Source: Anaerolineae bacterium (GTDB taxonomy: Bacteria; Chloroflexota; Anaerolineae; Aggregatilineales; J027). From it: a stretch of DNA of 64,000 bases. The stretch lies in the NCBI GenBank assembly GCA_008933735.1, contig WBUL01000011.1, positions 1-64,000 of the forward strand. Direction: 5' to 3'. Of the stretch, positions 8,666 to 17,019 are shown piece after piece. The notes beneath the pieces were generated by a model. The model was not told the DNA's origin and searched no databases. It worked only from the letters and a program-made list of their open reading frames with translations. Position 1 is the first letter of the stretch; each line of letters begins with the position of its first letter. Both the position numbers and the translations under genes were made by a program.

Positions 8666-9829
8666 ATGCAACGCTGTATCATTTCAACTGTGGGTCAAAG
8701 CATATTTAGTAACGCCGAGCCTTACCTAAAAGAGCGATTTCATGCGTTTGGGAGAGAAAAAATAGATAAGCTCAAGGTAATCGTTGACGCTGAAAATGAC
8801 TTTCCAGGTCAAGAACTTTATCGCTTACGTCTGGACACTCTGATTGCCCAAAGTACGGACATCACTAGCCTGAGACGTGCCAGTGCAGAACTCAACTCAT
8901 TAATTGCAATTGTCAAACAGCAAGATATACCAGATGGGCATCTGTTCTATTTGCTGGCAACTGCTACCCCTGATGGTGTATTGGCTGCACGAGTATTACG
9001 CGATTTCTGTCGTCAACATTTTAATCATGCAGGTGTAGAAGTAAGGATCATTCATGGCTTGCAGGTCAGAGATGTTCAGTTATTTTTACGTGAGGGCTTA
9101 CCTAGTCTCATAGAAGCAATTTACTCTATTTTAGATCAGACAAAAGGCTATGAGCCGCTCTTTAATCCAACGGGCGGCTTCAAAGCAGTGATCCCTTATT
9201 TTGCTCTTGTAGGGATGCTCAAAAAAATCGAAATGGCTTACCTTTACGAGTTCTCAGACGAGCTTGTAGCTTTATCACCCTTGCCTATTGATTTTAATGT
9301 CGGGGTAATCACACCTTACTATGATGTGCTAAATGCTTGTGAAAATGGGCTTCCTGCTTCTGATCTACAACAACGACTTGGATTGAGTAATCAACCAGTT
9401 GAAGCTCATCCTTTGTGGTCATTGTTTATGCGGGATGATAACCAATACATGCTCAGTGGTTTGGGAGAAATCATCTACCGCACCCTAAATGAGCAGCAAA
9501 GTAAACAGGCTGTCTATCTTTCAAAGAGGGTTTGGGAAGATTATCAAAAAGCGGATGCAAAAATCCGACAAAACTTAGAGGCTTGGTTCCAGCAAATGCA
9601 AGATGAAGGCTGGCGGCTAAATCAAGCACATGCCACTATAAATGATGTAAAGGTAGCTAAACTCGCAAGCAATGACCGTCTCTTTTATTTCGAAGAGGAA
9701 GACGGGGCAATCTTGATAGCAGAACTTGCGCGTCACAGCGATCAAAGTTACGAAAGGCTAAGCGCGGATTTTACGAATCAACATCGTACCCGTTCACATT
9801 ATGAACGCTGGCATTATTGGGGTAGTTAA
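8666..9829 (+). CDS. CARF-wHTH-RelE-like effector (Cami1-like)
   Basis: This 387-residue protein starts with an APE2256-type CARF domain: CIISTVGQSIFSNAE at the N-terminus, LLATATPDGVLAARVL, and the signature FNPTGGFKAVIPYFALVGML near residues 166-185, followed by YEFSDELVALSPLPIDFN. Residues ~230-300 (LPASDLQQRLGLSNQ, YMLSGLGEIIYRTL) look like a winged helix. The end (KLASNDRLFYFEEEDGAILI, HSDQSYERLS) has the short, basic RelE/ParE toxin pattern. CARF-wHTH-RelE proteins (Cami1) are known type III effectors that cut mRNA on ribosomes once cyclic tetraadenylate binds. The RelE assignment is by eye; the CARF call is firm. Confidence 0.75.
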   Translation: MQRCIISTVGQSIFSNAEPYLKERFHAFGREKIDKLKVIVDAENDFPGQELYRLRLDTLIAQSTDITSLRRASAELNSLIAIVKQQDIPDGHLFYLLATATPDGVLAARVLRDFCRQHFNHAGVEVRIIHGLQVRDVQLFLREGLPSLIEAIYSILDQTKGYEPLFNPTGGFKAVIPYFALVGMLKKIEMAYLYEFSDELVALSPLPIDFNVGVITPYYDVLNACENGLPASDLQQRLGLSNQPVEAHPLWSLFMRDDNQYMLSGLGEIIYRTLNEQQSKQAVYLSKRVWEDYQKADAKIRQNLEAWFQQMQDEGWRLNQAHATINDVKVAKLASNDRLFYFEEEDGAILIAELARHSDQSYERLSADFTNQHRTRSHYERWHYWGS

Positions 9830-9831
9830 CT

Positions 9832-10212
9832 ATGAATCTTCTTAACTTCTCTCATCCACTCAACAAAGTACAGTTGGAGCAACTCGCCAAGTTGATTGGG
9901 CAGCCCATTACTGATGTGCGCGATATAGCAGTCCAGTTTGATACCGACCAAACATTTACACCACAAGTTGTTGCTATGATTGATAATCTATCGATTGAAT
10001 CCGTTCGTTGGCAGAACGAACCTTGGTTGATTATCCCGCCAGCTTTGAATTACATCACGGCGATCTTGCTCGCTGAGCTTCACGCACGGATGGGACACTT
10101 CCCAACAATAATTCGCCTCAAGCCAGTGCAGCAAAACTTTACTACCCAGTATGATGTCGCTGAAATCATCAACCTAGAGCAAGTGCGTCAAATTGCCCGG
10201 CAACGCAGATAG
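9832..10212 (+). CDS. csx15: CRISPR-associated protein Csx15
   Basis: A 126-residue protein starting MNLLNFSHPLNKVQLEQLA and ending YDVAEIINLEQVRQIARQ. The middle part, LIIPPALNYITAILLAELHA followed by RMGHFPTIIRLKPV, is the most conserved region of Csx15 as I know it. The family occurs almost only in type III loci and has been proposed to handle cyclic oligoadenylates (ring nuclease or binding protein). It begins 3 bases after the CARF-RelE gene, so it may serve as its off-switch; that role is inference. Confidence 0.75.
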   Translation: MNLLNFSHPLNKVQLEQLAKLIGQPITDVRDIAVQFDTDQTFTPQVVAMIDNLSIESVRWQNEPWLIIPPALNYITAILLAELHARMGHFPTIIRLKPVQQNFTTQYDVAEIINLEQVRQIARQRR

Positions 10213-10307
10213 TACAGCCATAAAGCTACCCAGGTTTTGTCGTTTATTTGGAAGCCTATACTGCATGACCTAAAAGCAACGGATACCCGATGCTGGGTCA
10301 CGGACTA

Positions 10308-10345
10308 CACCAGTTCCAGTGGAACTGGTGCGTTATGAAATAACG
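10308..10345. repeat. Two adjacent perfect hairpins after the cmr operon
   Basis: CACCAGTTCC at 10308-10317 pairs exactly with GGAACTGGTG at 10321-10330 around a 3-base loop. CGTTAT at 10331-10336 pairs with ATAACG at 10340-10345 around GAA. There is no T-run after either, so a simple Rho-independent terminator is not supported. The element could be an mRNA 3' stabiliser or a REP-like or recombination site. It lies 95 bases after csx15 and just before the IS3 element. Confidence 0.5.
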
Positions 10346-10395
10346 CATGTCCCACCTCCTCTGGTCTACCCCCAGTTTAATGGAGTAACAATTAC

Positions 10396-11241
10396 TCAAG
10401 CGGCGCGGCTGACGGGACGGGCGTAGCCAATGCCCGAATGCAGCCGCTGTCGGTTGCAGAACACCTCGATATAGTCAAACAACGCCATGCGTGCCTGCTG
10501 ACGTGAGGCGAATATACCTTCCGGGATTGCCTCCAGCTTGACTGTAGCAAAGAAGCTTTCCGCAGCCGCGTTGTCGTAGCAGTTGCCGGTGCTGTTCATG
10601 CTCAGTCGGATTTTGGCCTCAGCCGCCCGGCCATGAAACTTGGCATTGGCGAACTCGCTACCCCGATCCGAATGCACGATCAAGCCTGGCGCTGGTTGCG
10701 CACGGCAAACCGCCATGTCCAGCGCCGATGTCGCCAGATCAGCATCATGATGTTCACCCATGGCCCAACCGACAATCTGGCGGCTGAACAGGTCCATCAC
10801 ACTGACCAGATACAGCCAGCCCTCACGGGTCGGGATGTAGGTCGTGTCCGTGACCCACTTCTCGTTTTTGCGTGTAGCGTGGAAGTCCTGCTGGAGTCGA
10901 TTGGGTGCAAAATACGCACTTTGCCCCGCTTTCGTCAGCCCGATGCGCCGCTTCCGGGCGCGAATTGACCGCAAGCCGCGCTCACGCATCAAGCGTTCGA
11001 CTCGCTTGCGCGAGGGGCGAATGCCATCGTCGCGTAGCTTCAGCCAGACCCGATGGCTGCCATAGGTGCGGCGACTGTGGGCGAACACACGCTCGATTTC
11101 ATCACCCAGTCGTGCATCGGCTTGCTGGTGCGGGCTGGTGTCACGATCCCGCCAAGCGTAGTAACCACTCGGCGACACATCCAGCGCCACACACCACGCC
11201 TCCACGCTCAGGTTGCTGATCGCTTGCTCTTGTTGAATCAT
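10396..11241 (-). CDS. IS3-family transposase OrfB (DDE integrase core)
   Basis: A 281-residue retroviral-integrase-type transposase. The N-terminal HTH_21 region has SPSGYYAWRDR, followed by the IS3 segment RTYGSHRVWLKLRDDGI near residues 59-75. The DDE triad is in DTTYIPTREGWLYL, IVHSDRGSEFAN and NSTGNCYDNAAAESFFATVK. The protein ends with the usual YIEVFCNRQRLHSGIGYARP. Its ATG overlaps the orfA stop by ATGA, so it can be made by reinitiation or, as in many IS3 elements, by frameshifting from orfA. Confidence 0.93.
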   Translation of the reverse strand: MIQQEQAISNLSVEAWCVALDVSPSGYYAWRDRDTSPHQQADARLGDEIERVFAHSRRTYGSHRVWLKLRDDGIRPSRKRVERLMRERGLRSIRARKRRIGLTKAGQSAYFAPNRLQQDFHATRKNEKWVTDTTYIPTREGWLYLVSVMDLFSRQIVGWAMGEHHDADLATSALDMAVCRAQPAPGLIVHSDRGSEFANAKFHGRAAEAKIRLSMNSTGNCYDNAAAESFFATVKLEAIPEGIFASRQQARMALFDYIEVFCNRQRLHSGIGYARPVSRAA

Positions 11242-11531
11242 CGCGTACCGTTCTTCTCGGCTTCGCTGACGATCCCGATGGCTTTTTTTAGCACCTCAAT
11301 CTGACCCTCGCGCATCGCCAACTGCCGTTCGAGTTGGCGCACCCGTGCCGACAGCTCCTTCACACTGGACGTTTCCACATCAAGCGGTTGGCCGTATGCT
11401 TTGATCCAGGCGTGCAAACTCTTATTACTGATCCCGAGCTCACGTGCCGTCTGGCTGACGTTGCCGCTGGCTTCTGCTTTTGCTACGGCTTCGCGTTTGT
11501 ATGCTTCGCTGTAATTACTCTTGCGTCCCAT
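11238..11531 (-). CDS. IS3-family transposase OrfA
   Basis: A 97-residue HTH protein starting MGRKSNYSEAYKREAVAKAE with ARELGISNKSLHAWIKAYGQ as the DNA-binding helices, followed by a leucine-rich coiled coil (VKELSARVRQLERQLAMREG). It is a typical OrfA that recognises the terminal repeats. It is the first gene of the element and overlaps orfB. Confidence 0.92.
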   Translation of the reverse strand: MGRKSNYSEAYKREAVAKAEASGNVSQTARELGISNKSLHAWIKAYGQPLDVETSSVKELSARVRQLERQLAMREGQIEVLKKAIGIVSEAEKNGTR

Positions 11532-11597
11532 TTGCTCCTCCTCATACGGATTGTACTATGGGAGCAACTGTTACTCTATTTTAGCGGGGGTGGACTA

Positions 11598-12013
11598 ACG
11601 AGTGACGTAAGCGCACCCAAGCAGCAATCAGGTGCAACATGGTCAATTGATGACCTGCCAATATCGGCTTATGAATATAATACGCCGAAAGAGGCAGCCC
11701 AGATTATTCGCCATAAAGAGAAGGGTAATAAAAAACGTGGACTCGTTTTTGCATCTGTGGTTGCCGCTTTCTTTATCTTCATAATTTCTGTAATTATCTC
11801 AAATAACTTTGGGGTTATCTTTGGCAGTCTTGTAGGTACGGGCATCATTATTGCCGGCCTCTATAAGCGTGCTAACGACCGTGCCGGGATTACTCGCCAG
11901 TCCCATGTCTTAAAACGAATTCAGCAAAAAGCTGCACCAAATGCACCGCGAACCTATCAACCTTATACAGGCTGGGTGACTCCCACTTTGGAACAAATTA
12001 AAAAGGCAGAACG
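11598..12013 (+). pseudogene. Truncated small membrane protein gene
   Basis: An open frame continuous with the IS3 end begins here (SDVSAPKQQSGATWSIDDLP) and has two hydrophobic segments, GLVFASVVAAFFIFIISVII and NFGVIFGSLVGTGIIIAGLY, then a basic tail. It has no start of its own and is cut at 12014 by the end of an IS256-type fragment, where the frame runs on into insertion-sequence DNA to 12104. It is therefore an internal piece of a two-segment membrane protein trapped between two insertion sequences. I do not recognise the family. Confidence 0.6.
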
Positions 12014-12159
12014 GAGAGTGTCAAGAGTTTTGTGTAAACGAGTTTGCCGCATAGAAGAATTCATGCTGGAAACCGCCCTTCAAAACGGATGGCGAGCTGG
12101 TTGAGAAGCATCGCCCAATTCTGGATAGGCAACGTCCACTTTTTCACGATGTCCTGATG
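12014..12159 (-). mobile_element. IS256-type element fragment, terminal end
   Basis: Starts with GAGAGTGTCAAGAG and TTTTGTGTAAAC, the same terminal sequence found at both ends of the remnant at 28716-29093. The next ~140 bases are the reverse complement of the transposase 3' end in that remnant, with about 85% identity by eye. Only one end is present, so this is a deletion derivative. The exact inner limit near 12159 is uncertain; the following ~160 bases to the acr3 stop hold nothing recognisable. Confidence 0.7.
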
Positions 12160-12322
12160 AGCCGACCTATTCGGAGCGGCTCACTTTTTCCAAATTCCTT
12201 CGGTGACCTACTTGAGAGATTGGGACACAAGGCCTACTGAGATCAACAGCATATCCACCCAGTCCCTAACCGCCATAAAATGACAAACTCTGGCTCCTGT
12301 TCTTATCTTGCTACTTTCCATA

Positions 12323-13456
12323 TCAGGATGCGCTTTGTGCTTCGGGTTGTGCACCCCCATGAGATTTCCAAAGCGGATCTTGGGCATACAGGCGACGCCC
12401 TAACCACAGCGATAAATACACCAAGCTTACTAGCACTGGCACTTCGACCAGCGGACCTACAACCGTTGCCAATGCCTCGCCGGATGCCAGTCCAAACACG
12501 CCAATCGCAACGGCTATCGCCAGTTCAAAGTTGTTGCTGGCAGCAGTAAAAGAGATGGTCGCGGTGTCGGCGTAAGGGAATTTGAGCAGGTACGAGACCC
12601 CAAACGAAACCACGAACATGATAAGGAAATACAGCAGTAGCGGGAACGCAATCCGAAGCACATCCAGCGGCTTATCCAAGATGACTTCCCCTTTGAGCGA
12701 AAACATCATGACAATGGTGAAGAGCAGCCCAACAATCGCAGTGGGTGATAGACGCGGCATGAACTTCGTCTCATACCATTCATCGCCCTTGACCCGCCCC
12801 AGAATTAACCGCGTTAGAAATCCGGCTGCCAGCGGAATACCCAGAAAAATCAGTACACTCTTGGTGATTTCCCACATCGAAACATCCAGCGCGACACGCT
12901 CTTCACCCAACCACTCTGGAACCACAGTCAGGTAAAAGTATCCTAGCACTGTATACATCACAATCTGGAAGACGGAATTGATTGCCACCAGCACGGCTGC
13001 ATATTCATTGTCGCCACATGCCAGCATGTTCCAGATCAATACCATCGCAATGCAACGAGCCAGTCCGACGATTATCAATCCGGTGCGATACTCTGGATGA
13101 TCCGGCAGCAGCACCCAGGCCAGGGCAAACATCAAGGCGGGTCCTACTATCCAGTTAAGGAAAAGCGATGTCCCCGACATCTTCCAGTTACCAGCAATAG
13201 AAGGTATCTTCTCATACTTCACTTTTGCCAGCACTGGATACATCATCCACAGCAGCCCAATGGCGATAGGTAGGGAGACCGTATCCAGTTTGATCTTATC
13301 GAGCGTTTCTCCAATATCGGGGAAGAGTTTGCCCAGAGCGATACCCACTGCCATGGCAGCAAAAATCCACAACGGCAGGAAGCGATCCAGAAGTGAGAGT
13401 TGCCCAAAGACCTTACTGGTTGGCTGTGCCTGAACAGCGACGGTTTGATTACTCAT
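12323..13456 (-). CDS. acr3: Arsenite efflux permease Acr3
   Basis: A 377-residue ACR3/bile-acid-symporter-type transporter that exports arsenite across the cytoplasmic membrane. It begins with the conserved block LSLLDRFLPLWIFAAMAVGI, then IAIGLLWMMYPVLAKVKYEK. ALAWVLLPDHPEYRTGLI, GLARCIAMVLIWNMLACGDN (the conserved cysteine region) and FTAASNNFELAIAVAIGVFG follow, and about ten hydrophobic segments are visible. The ATG at 13456 is preferred; a TTG at 13474 is in frame. It is the last gene of the minus-strand ars operon. A C-terminal hydrophilic tail (GGAQPEAQSAS) is normal. Confidence 0.95.
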   Translation of the reverse strand: MSNQTVAVQAQPTSKVFGQLSLLDRFLPLWIFAAMAVGIALGKLFPDIGETLDKIKLDTVSLPIAIGLLWMMYPVLAKVKYEKIPSIAGNWKMSGTSLFLNWIVGPALMFALAWVLLPDHPEYRTGLIIVGLARCIAMVLIWNMLACGDNEYAAVLVAINSVFQIVMYTVLGYFYLTVVPEWLGEERVALDVSMWEITKSVLIFLGIPLAAGFLTRLILGRVKGDEWYETKFMPRLSPTAIVGLLFTIVMMFSLKGEVILDKPLDVLRIAFPLLLYFLIMFVVSFGVSYLLKFPYADTATISFTAASNNFELAIAVAIGVFGLASGEALATVVGPLVEVPVLVSLVYLSLWLGRRLYAQDPLWKSHGGAQPEAQSAS

Positions 13457-13477
13457 TGTTACTGCATTCTCCAATTG

Positions 13478-13831
13478 TTAGCTTTTGATTTTTTGTGTCT
13501 CATACTGCTCCGGGTGATTCTTCAGCAGGTCTTTGCTCTGCCGCAGGATTTTCCGATCCCGGATAAGTTGCTGAATATAGCCCAGCGACGGGAACTCAAC
13601 CGCCTCACGCGGACAGACCGTTGCACAGGTCGAACAACCGACCATGCACTGCAATGGATTGGTGACCACCGCCACATTATCCTCATAATCGAACTGGTAG
13701 ACATTGCGCCCGCAGGAAGTCACACACAGCCCGCAGCCAATGCATCGTTCATCAACAACTGTTGGATCCCAGTGAATCTCCTCTCTCGGCACACCATGCC
13801 AAGGTTTGATCAAAGCATTAGGCTCGCTCAT
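13478..13831 (-). CDS. Two-cluster 4Fe-4S ferredoxin
   Basis: A 117-residue protein with CIGCGLCVTSCG near residue 30 and CMVGCSTCATVCP near residue 62, the two cysteine sets expected to bind two 4Fe-4S clusters. The remaining residues are a charged C-terminal tail. It lies 21 bases upstream of acr3, and its start lies inside the end of the deacetylase gene. Small ferredoxins accompany arsenic genes in several bacteria, but the electron acceptor here is unknown. Confidence 0.85.
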   Translation of the reverse strand: MSEPNALIKPWHGVPREEIHWDPTVVDERCIGCGLCVTSCGRNVYQFDYEDNVAVVTNPLQCMVGCSTCATVCPREAVEFPSLGYIQQLIRDRKILRQSKDLLKNHPEQYETQKIKS

Positions 13832-14540
13832 GGCTTACCTCCTGTTTTACCCAAATATTGAACAAATCATCTGTACTGATCGCCTGCACAATAGGGCGAG
13901 CCAGCACGAAATACTCATGACAGGCAACCTGTTCTGCTTCCGTTTCGGGATCACCAGGGAACGGTGGATTCTGACTGGCGTGACACTGTGCTGCCTGCAC
14001 TTTAGTGACACGATAATCCCCTATATCAATACCTACAGTTGGCCCTCCGGTGATTTCAGTTGTCGGTATGACTCCGCATCCCTGCATGGTTGCTTCAGAT
14101 GGCGCGATGTAATACAGCTTCGCCGGCAAATCGGCCTCATCAAAAGCGGCTGCTGTCCAATGGTGAACAGCTATATGATCGGGATGCCCAGAGATTCCAT
14201 CTGGTCCGAATGTAATGACCACCTGCGGATGGATTTCTCTCAATATTGGAAGTAGCTGTTGGATGGCAATGCTTTCGTCTACTTTCGCCAGTTCGCCATC
14301 CTTCCACCCCAAGAAGCGAACCTCAGATAAACCAAGAACAGCAGCGGCAGCCCGTAATTCTCTCTCGCGCAAAAGTGCCACTTTTTCTTGTGGTAAGCTC
14401 GGAATCCCTGCTTCTCCCTTTGTCGCACAGATTAGCGTAATCTGAACCCCCAGTGCTGCATACTTTGCCAGTGTTCCACCCAGCGGGAAGCTCTCATCGT
14501 CCGGGTGAGCCAGTACAACCAGCATGGACTGTTTTATCAT
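13818..14540 (-). CDS. PIG-L family zinc deacetylase
   Basis: A 240-residue LmbE-like hydrolase. The zinc motif AHPDDE appears at residues ~11-16 and the second motif GHPDHIAVHHWT at about residue 117. PIG-L enzymes remove acetyl groups from N-acetylglucosamine-containing molecules, including precursors of mycothiol and bacillithiol. A thiol-cofactor role in metal handling would suit the setting but is not proven. It overlaps the ferredoxin start by 14 bases and is 26 bases downstream of the permease gene. Length is normal for the family. Confidence 0.88.
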   Translation of the reverse strand: MIKQSMLVVLAHPDDESFPLGGTLAKYAALGVQITLICATKGEAGIPSLPQEKVALLRERELRAAAAVLGLSEVRFLGWKDGELAKVDESIAIQQLLPILREIHPQVVITFGPDGISGHPDHIAVHHWTAAAFDEADLPAKLYYIAPSEATMQGCGVIPTTEITGGPTVGIDIGDYRVTKVQAAQCHASQNPPFPGDPETEAEQVACHEYFVLARPIVQAISTDDLFNIWVKQEVSHERA

Positions 14541-14566
14541 GCAGATTTACCTCATAATCCTAGCTT

Positions 14567-15619
14567 CTAAATCACCAAGTTAAACAAATAGCCCGTCATG
14601 ATGATGCTGATTCCAACCACCCCGACAAAGATGGCAATCAGGCGTGGTTTGAGTACACGGCGTAGAATAATCATCTCTGGTAAGCTCAACGCGACGACAG
14701 ACATCATAAACGCTAGCACCGTTCCCAACGATGCGCCTTTATCCAGCAAGGCACTCACAATCGGGATAATCCCAGCGGCATTGGAATACAGAGGGATGCC
14801 CAGCACTACCGAAACAGGCACGGACCACCAGGCATCTTTCCCCATAATGCCTGTTAAGGCATCCTCTGGCACAAAACCATGAATAAACGCGCCGATCCCG
14901 ATACCTATGATGACGAACAGCCAGACTTTGCCCACAATATCGCGGGTACTTTGTACTGCTCGTTCAAAGCGATCTACCCAGGTCAGTTTTTCTTCCAGCA
15001 CGCCCCGAGGGATGCCACGCGGCTTGATTTCGTAGACAAACCCTTCGACATAACGTTCCAGCTTCATCCGCCCCAGGATAATGCCTGAGATAATGCCAAT
15101 CGAGATACCCGATGTTAGATACAGCAAGGCGACCTTCCAGCCAAACAGCCCCAGCAGCAGTACAAAGGCAACCTCGTTCATCAGTGGTGAAGTGATGAGA
15201 AACGAAAAGGTAATGCCCAGCGGAATACCCGCCTGCACAAACCCAATAAAGAGAGGCACTGATGAGCAGGAACAGAAGGGAGTAATGGCTCCAAAAAGGG
15301 ATGCCATCACATTGCCCACACCCTCACCACGTTTCTCAACCGCTGCACGTACCTTTTCGGTGTTGATGAAAGTCTGTACCAGCGTGATGAGAAAGATCAT
15401 GCCAGAGAGCAGCAGTAAGAGTTTTGGGGTGTCGTAGATAAAGAAATTGAATGATGTCCCCAGATGGCTTTCCTGGCTCAATCCCAGGAGGGTGTAGGTA
15501 ATCCAATCTGCAATGGGTTGCAGGTTGTTGTAGGTGATAACCCAGACCAGCGCGAGGGCACCGATGATGAAAAATGTTCGGCGGTTATCACGGGCTGGGG
15601 CAAGTTGTGTAAAGTGCAT
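14567..15619 (-). CDS. Permease of the UPF0718/ArsP-like family
   Basis: A 350-residue membrane protein with about eight hydrophobic segments. The family signature ITPFCSCSSVPLFIGFVQAG, with the CxCSS cysteines, lies near residue 110, followed by SFLITSPLMNEVAFVLLLGL. ArsP members of this family export trivalent organoarsenicals; others are of unknown substrate. The open frame reaches 15679, but the ATG at 15619 has a GGAGA ribosome-binding site and gives MHFTQLAPARDNRR. It follows a thioredoxin-like gene by 29 bases, a pairing seen again in arsenic islands. Confidence 0.85.
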   Translation of the reverse strand: MHFTQLAPARDNRRTFFIIGALALVWVITYNNLQPIADWITYTLLGLSQESHLGTSFNFFIYDTPKLLLLLSGMIFLITLVQTFINTEKVRAAVEKRGEGVGNVMASLFGAITPFCSCSSVPLFIGFVQAGIPLGITFSFLITSPLMNEVAFVLLLGLFGWKVALLYLTSGISIGIISGIILGRMKLERYVEGFVYEIKPRGIPRGVLEEKLTWVDRFERAVQSTRDIVGKVWLFVIIGIGIGAFIHGFVPEDALTGIMGKDAWWSVPVSVVLGIPLYSNAAGIIPIVSALLDKGASLGTVLAFMMSVVALSLPEMIILRRVLKPRLIAIFVGVVGISIIMTGYLFNLVI

Positions 15620-15648
15620 TTCACAATCTCCAATTGAATTTTTATGGA

Positions 15649-15900
15649 CTACTCTGCTGTTTGGTACTGTGCCGCCCATTGGACGATTTGCTGATGGTTG
15701 GGAATACGTCCTGCCGAAAGGAGTGTCTCATTCATCACCAGCCCCGGTGTACTCATGATGTTGTAAGCCATGATGTCCATAAAATCGGTGACTTTGATGA
15801 CTTCGTATTCAATCATGCTGCCTGCCAGCGCATCATTAACTTCCTGTTCGAGCCGTTTACAGTTTGGACAACCAGAACCGAGAATTTTGATCTTGAGCAT
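15649..15900 (-). CDS. Thioredoxin-like small disulfide protein
   Basis: An 83-residue protein with the active-site motif GSGCPNCKRLEQEV at residues ~8-21 and the cis-proline region IMSTPGLVMNETLLSAGR. It belongs to the small 'redox-active disulfide protein 2' thioredoxin group. The ATG at 15900 is chosen because the longer frame has no family similarity and an AGAAAGG ribosome-binding site precedes it. A close relative lies at 27449-27697 and a decayed third copy at 27715-27937. It probably works with the adjacent permease. Confidence 0.88.
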   Translation of the reverse strand: MLKIKILGSGCPNCKRLEQEVNDALAGSMIEYEVIKVTDFMDIMAYNIMSTPGLVMNETLLSAGRIPNHQQIVQWAAQYQTAE

Positions 15901-16121
15901 GAGGTCTAGCCTTTCTTTGTGGTATGTATGTGCGAGTGTCTTCAGACAAGATTCCTTTTCCTGATAACAACTTTTCACGGCGCGACCCACATTCAAACTT
16001 CTGAATGTACTTTAACGCCCCAACAGCTTCTTCAGGAGTGCAAAGCATCATAAAAAAACTGTTACATTGATAACCTTCTATATGTTCGTGAGTGTGGTGG
16101 ATAGGCAATCCACCTGTGCTA

Positions 16122-17015
16122 TTAGTGAGTGGGGCATCGTGCCACCAATACGGGCTGTTGGCTGAGACGTATCACATTTTCGAGGGTGCTTCCAGTCAGT
16201 ATCTCCTGAATGGCACTGCGCCCTTTCGATCCCAGAACGATTAGCGAGGCATTTTGTTCATCAGCGACCCGGAGCGTTTCACGAACGGGATGTCCGTGTT
16301 GGAGCAGGAAGCGAGCCTGCAATCCGAAAAGACGCAGCGAACGACAAAGGTTTTCCAAGCGCATCCTATCCTCTCGATCAAACTCTGCGATTTGTTCCTC
16401 TGTCCGGTGATGCAGGGTTCGCTCGTCCTGCACATGCAGTAAGATGACTTCTTGTGTTCCCGCACTTTTCAGATGTTTAACAAGCTGAAAAGCGGCATCG
16501 GCATATTCCGAAAAATCAGTGGGGTGCAAGACCCGTTCAAACATCTGCTCACACATCAAGTGACACTCAAGATGCCCTATCTGACGCACGACCTCAGCTT
16601 TCTGTATCAAGACCGGTACAGTGGCATGACGAATGACCTCATACGACACACTGCCGAGCAGCAGTTCTGCGCTGAGTGTTTTACCCTGTGCCCCCATGAT
16701 AATGATGCTGACACGCTCTTCGTCTGCGGTGCGAAGAATCTGCTCCACCGGGGAACCCTGTTTGATGAGAGTGATAACACGAAAGCCCTGTCCTTCTAAC
16801 GCCATTTGAGCGATGTTTAACTGTTCTTTCGCGCTCCACTCAACACGTTTTAAGTCTTCCTTCTTGGCAGATTCCGTCATCGGTATCGGACTCTCACGGA
16901 TGACATGCAGCAGGACAATCGTTCCTAACCCTACCCGCTTCAAGTCCTTGAGACAGGCGAAAACTGTATTGGCGTAAGTCGAGAAATCTGTCGGAAAAAG
17001 TGCTTTTGCAAACAC
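16122..17015 (-). CDS. Tandem universal stress protein
   Basis: A 297-residue protein made of two UspA domains: ALFPTDFSTYANTVFACLKD begins the first and VLHPTDFSEYADAAFQLVKH the second (near residue 160). Both keep the ATP-binding G-x2-G-x9-G pattern (MGAQGKTLSAELLLGS; LGSKGRSAIQEILTGS). The start is a GTG with a GGAG ribosome-binding site, just downstream of the decayed arsA end. USP genes are common passengers of arsenic operons; a direct role is unknown. The 220 bases to the next gene hold no convincing ORF. Confidence 0.9.
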   Translation of the reverse strand: MFAKALFPTDFSTYANTVFACLKDLKRVGLGTIVLLHVIRESPIPMTESAKKEDLKRVEWSAKEQLNIAQMALEGQGFRVITLIKQGSPVEQILRTADEERVSIIIMGAQGKTLSAELLLGSVSYEVIRHATVPVLIQKAEVVRQIGHLECHLMCEQMFERVLHPTDFSEYADAAFQLVKHLKSAGTQEVILLHVQDERTLHHRTEEQIAEFDREDRMRLENLCRSLRLFGLQARFLLQHGHPVRETLRVADEQNASLIVLGSKGRSAIQEILTGSTLENVIRLSQQPVLVARCPTH

Positions 17016-17019
17016 AAAC

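Larger units (their letters stand above)
10362..11597 (-). mobile_element. IS3-family insertion sequence
   Basis: A 1236-bp element with orfA and orfB on the minus strand and imperfect terminal inverted repeats of 29 bases at 10362-10390 and 11569-11597 (left TGGTCTACCCCC, right end reversed TAGTCCACCCCC, both ending GAGTAACA). Both ORFs look intact. The three bases flanking each end differ (CTC on the left, ACG on the right), so no target duplication is visible. That points to a deletion or recombination next to the element after insertion. To its right lies a 5'-truncated gene. Confidence 0.9.

Noticed and set aside
1879-10290. 11-base ATCGGGTATCC before cmr1 and its reverse complement after csx15
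   Set aside because: It could mark borders of the III-B cassette, but 11 bases is too short to exclude chance and no longer match extends it.
15857-16108. 83-codon minus-strand frame beginning MPIHHTHEHIEGYQ
   Set aside because: It overlaps the thioredoxin-like gene out of frame, resembles no family and has no clear ribosome-binding site. A histidine-rich start is suggestive but not enough.
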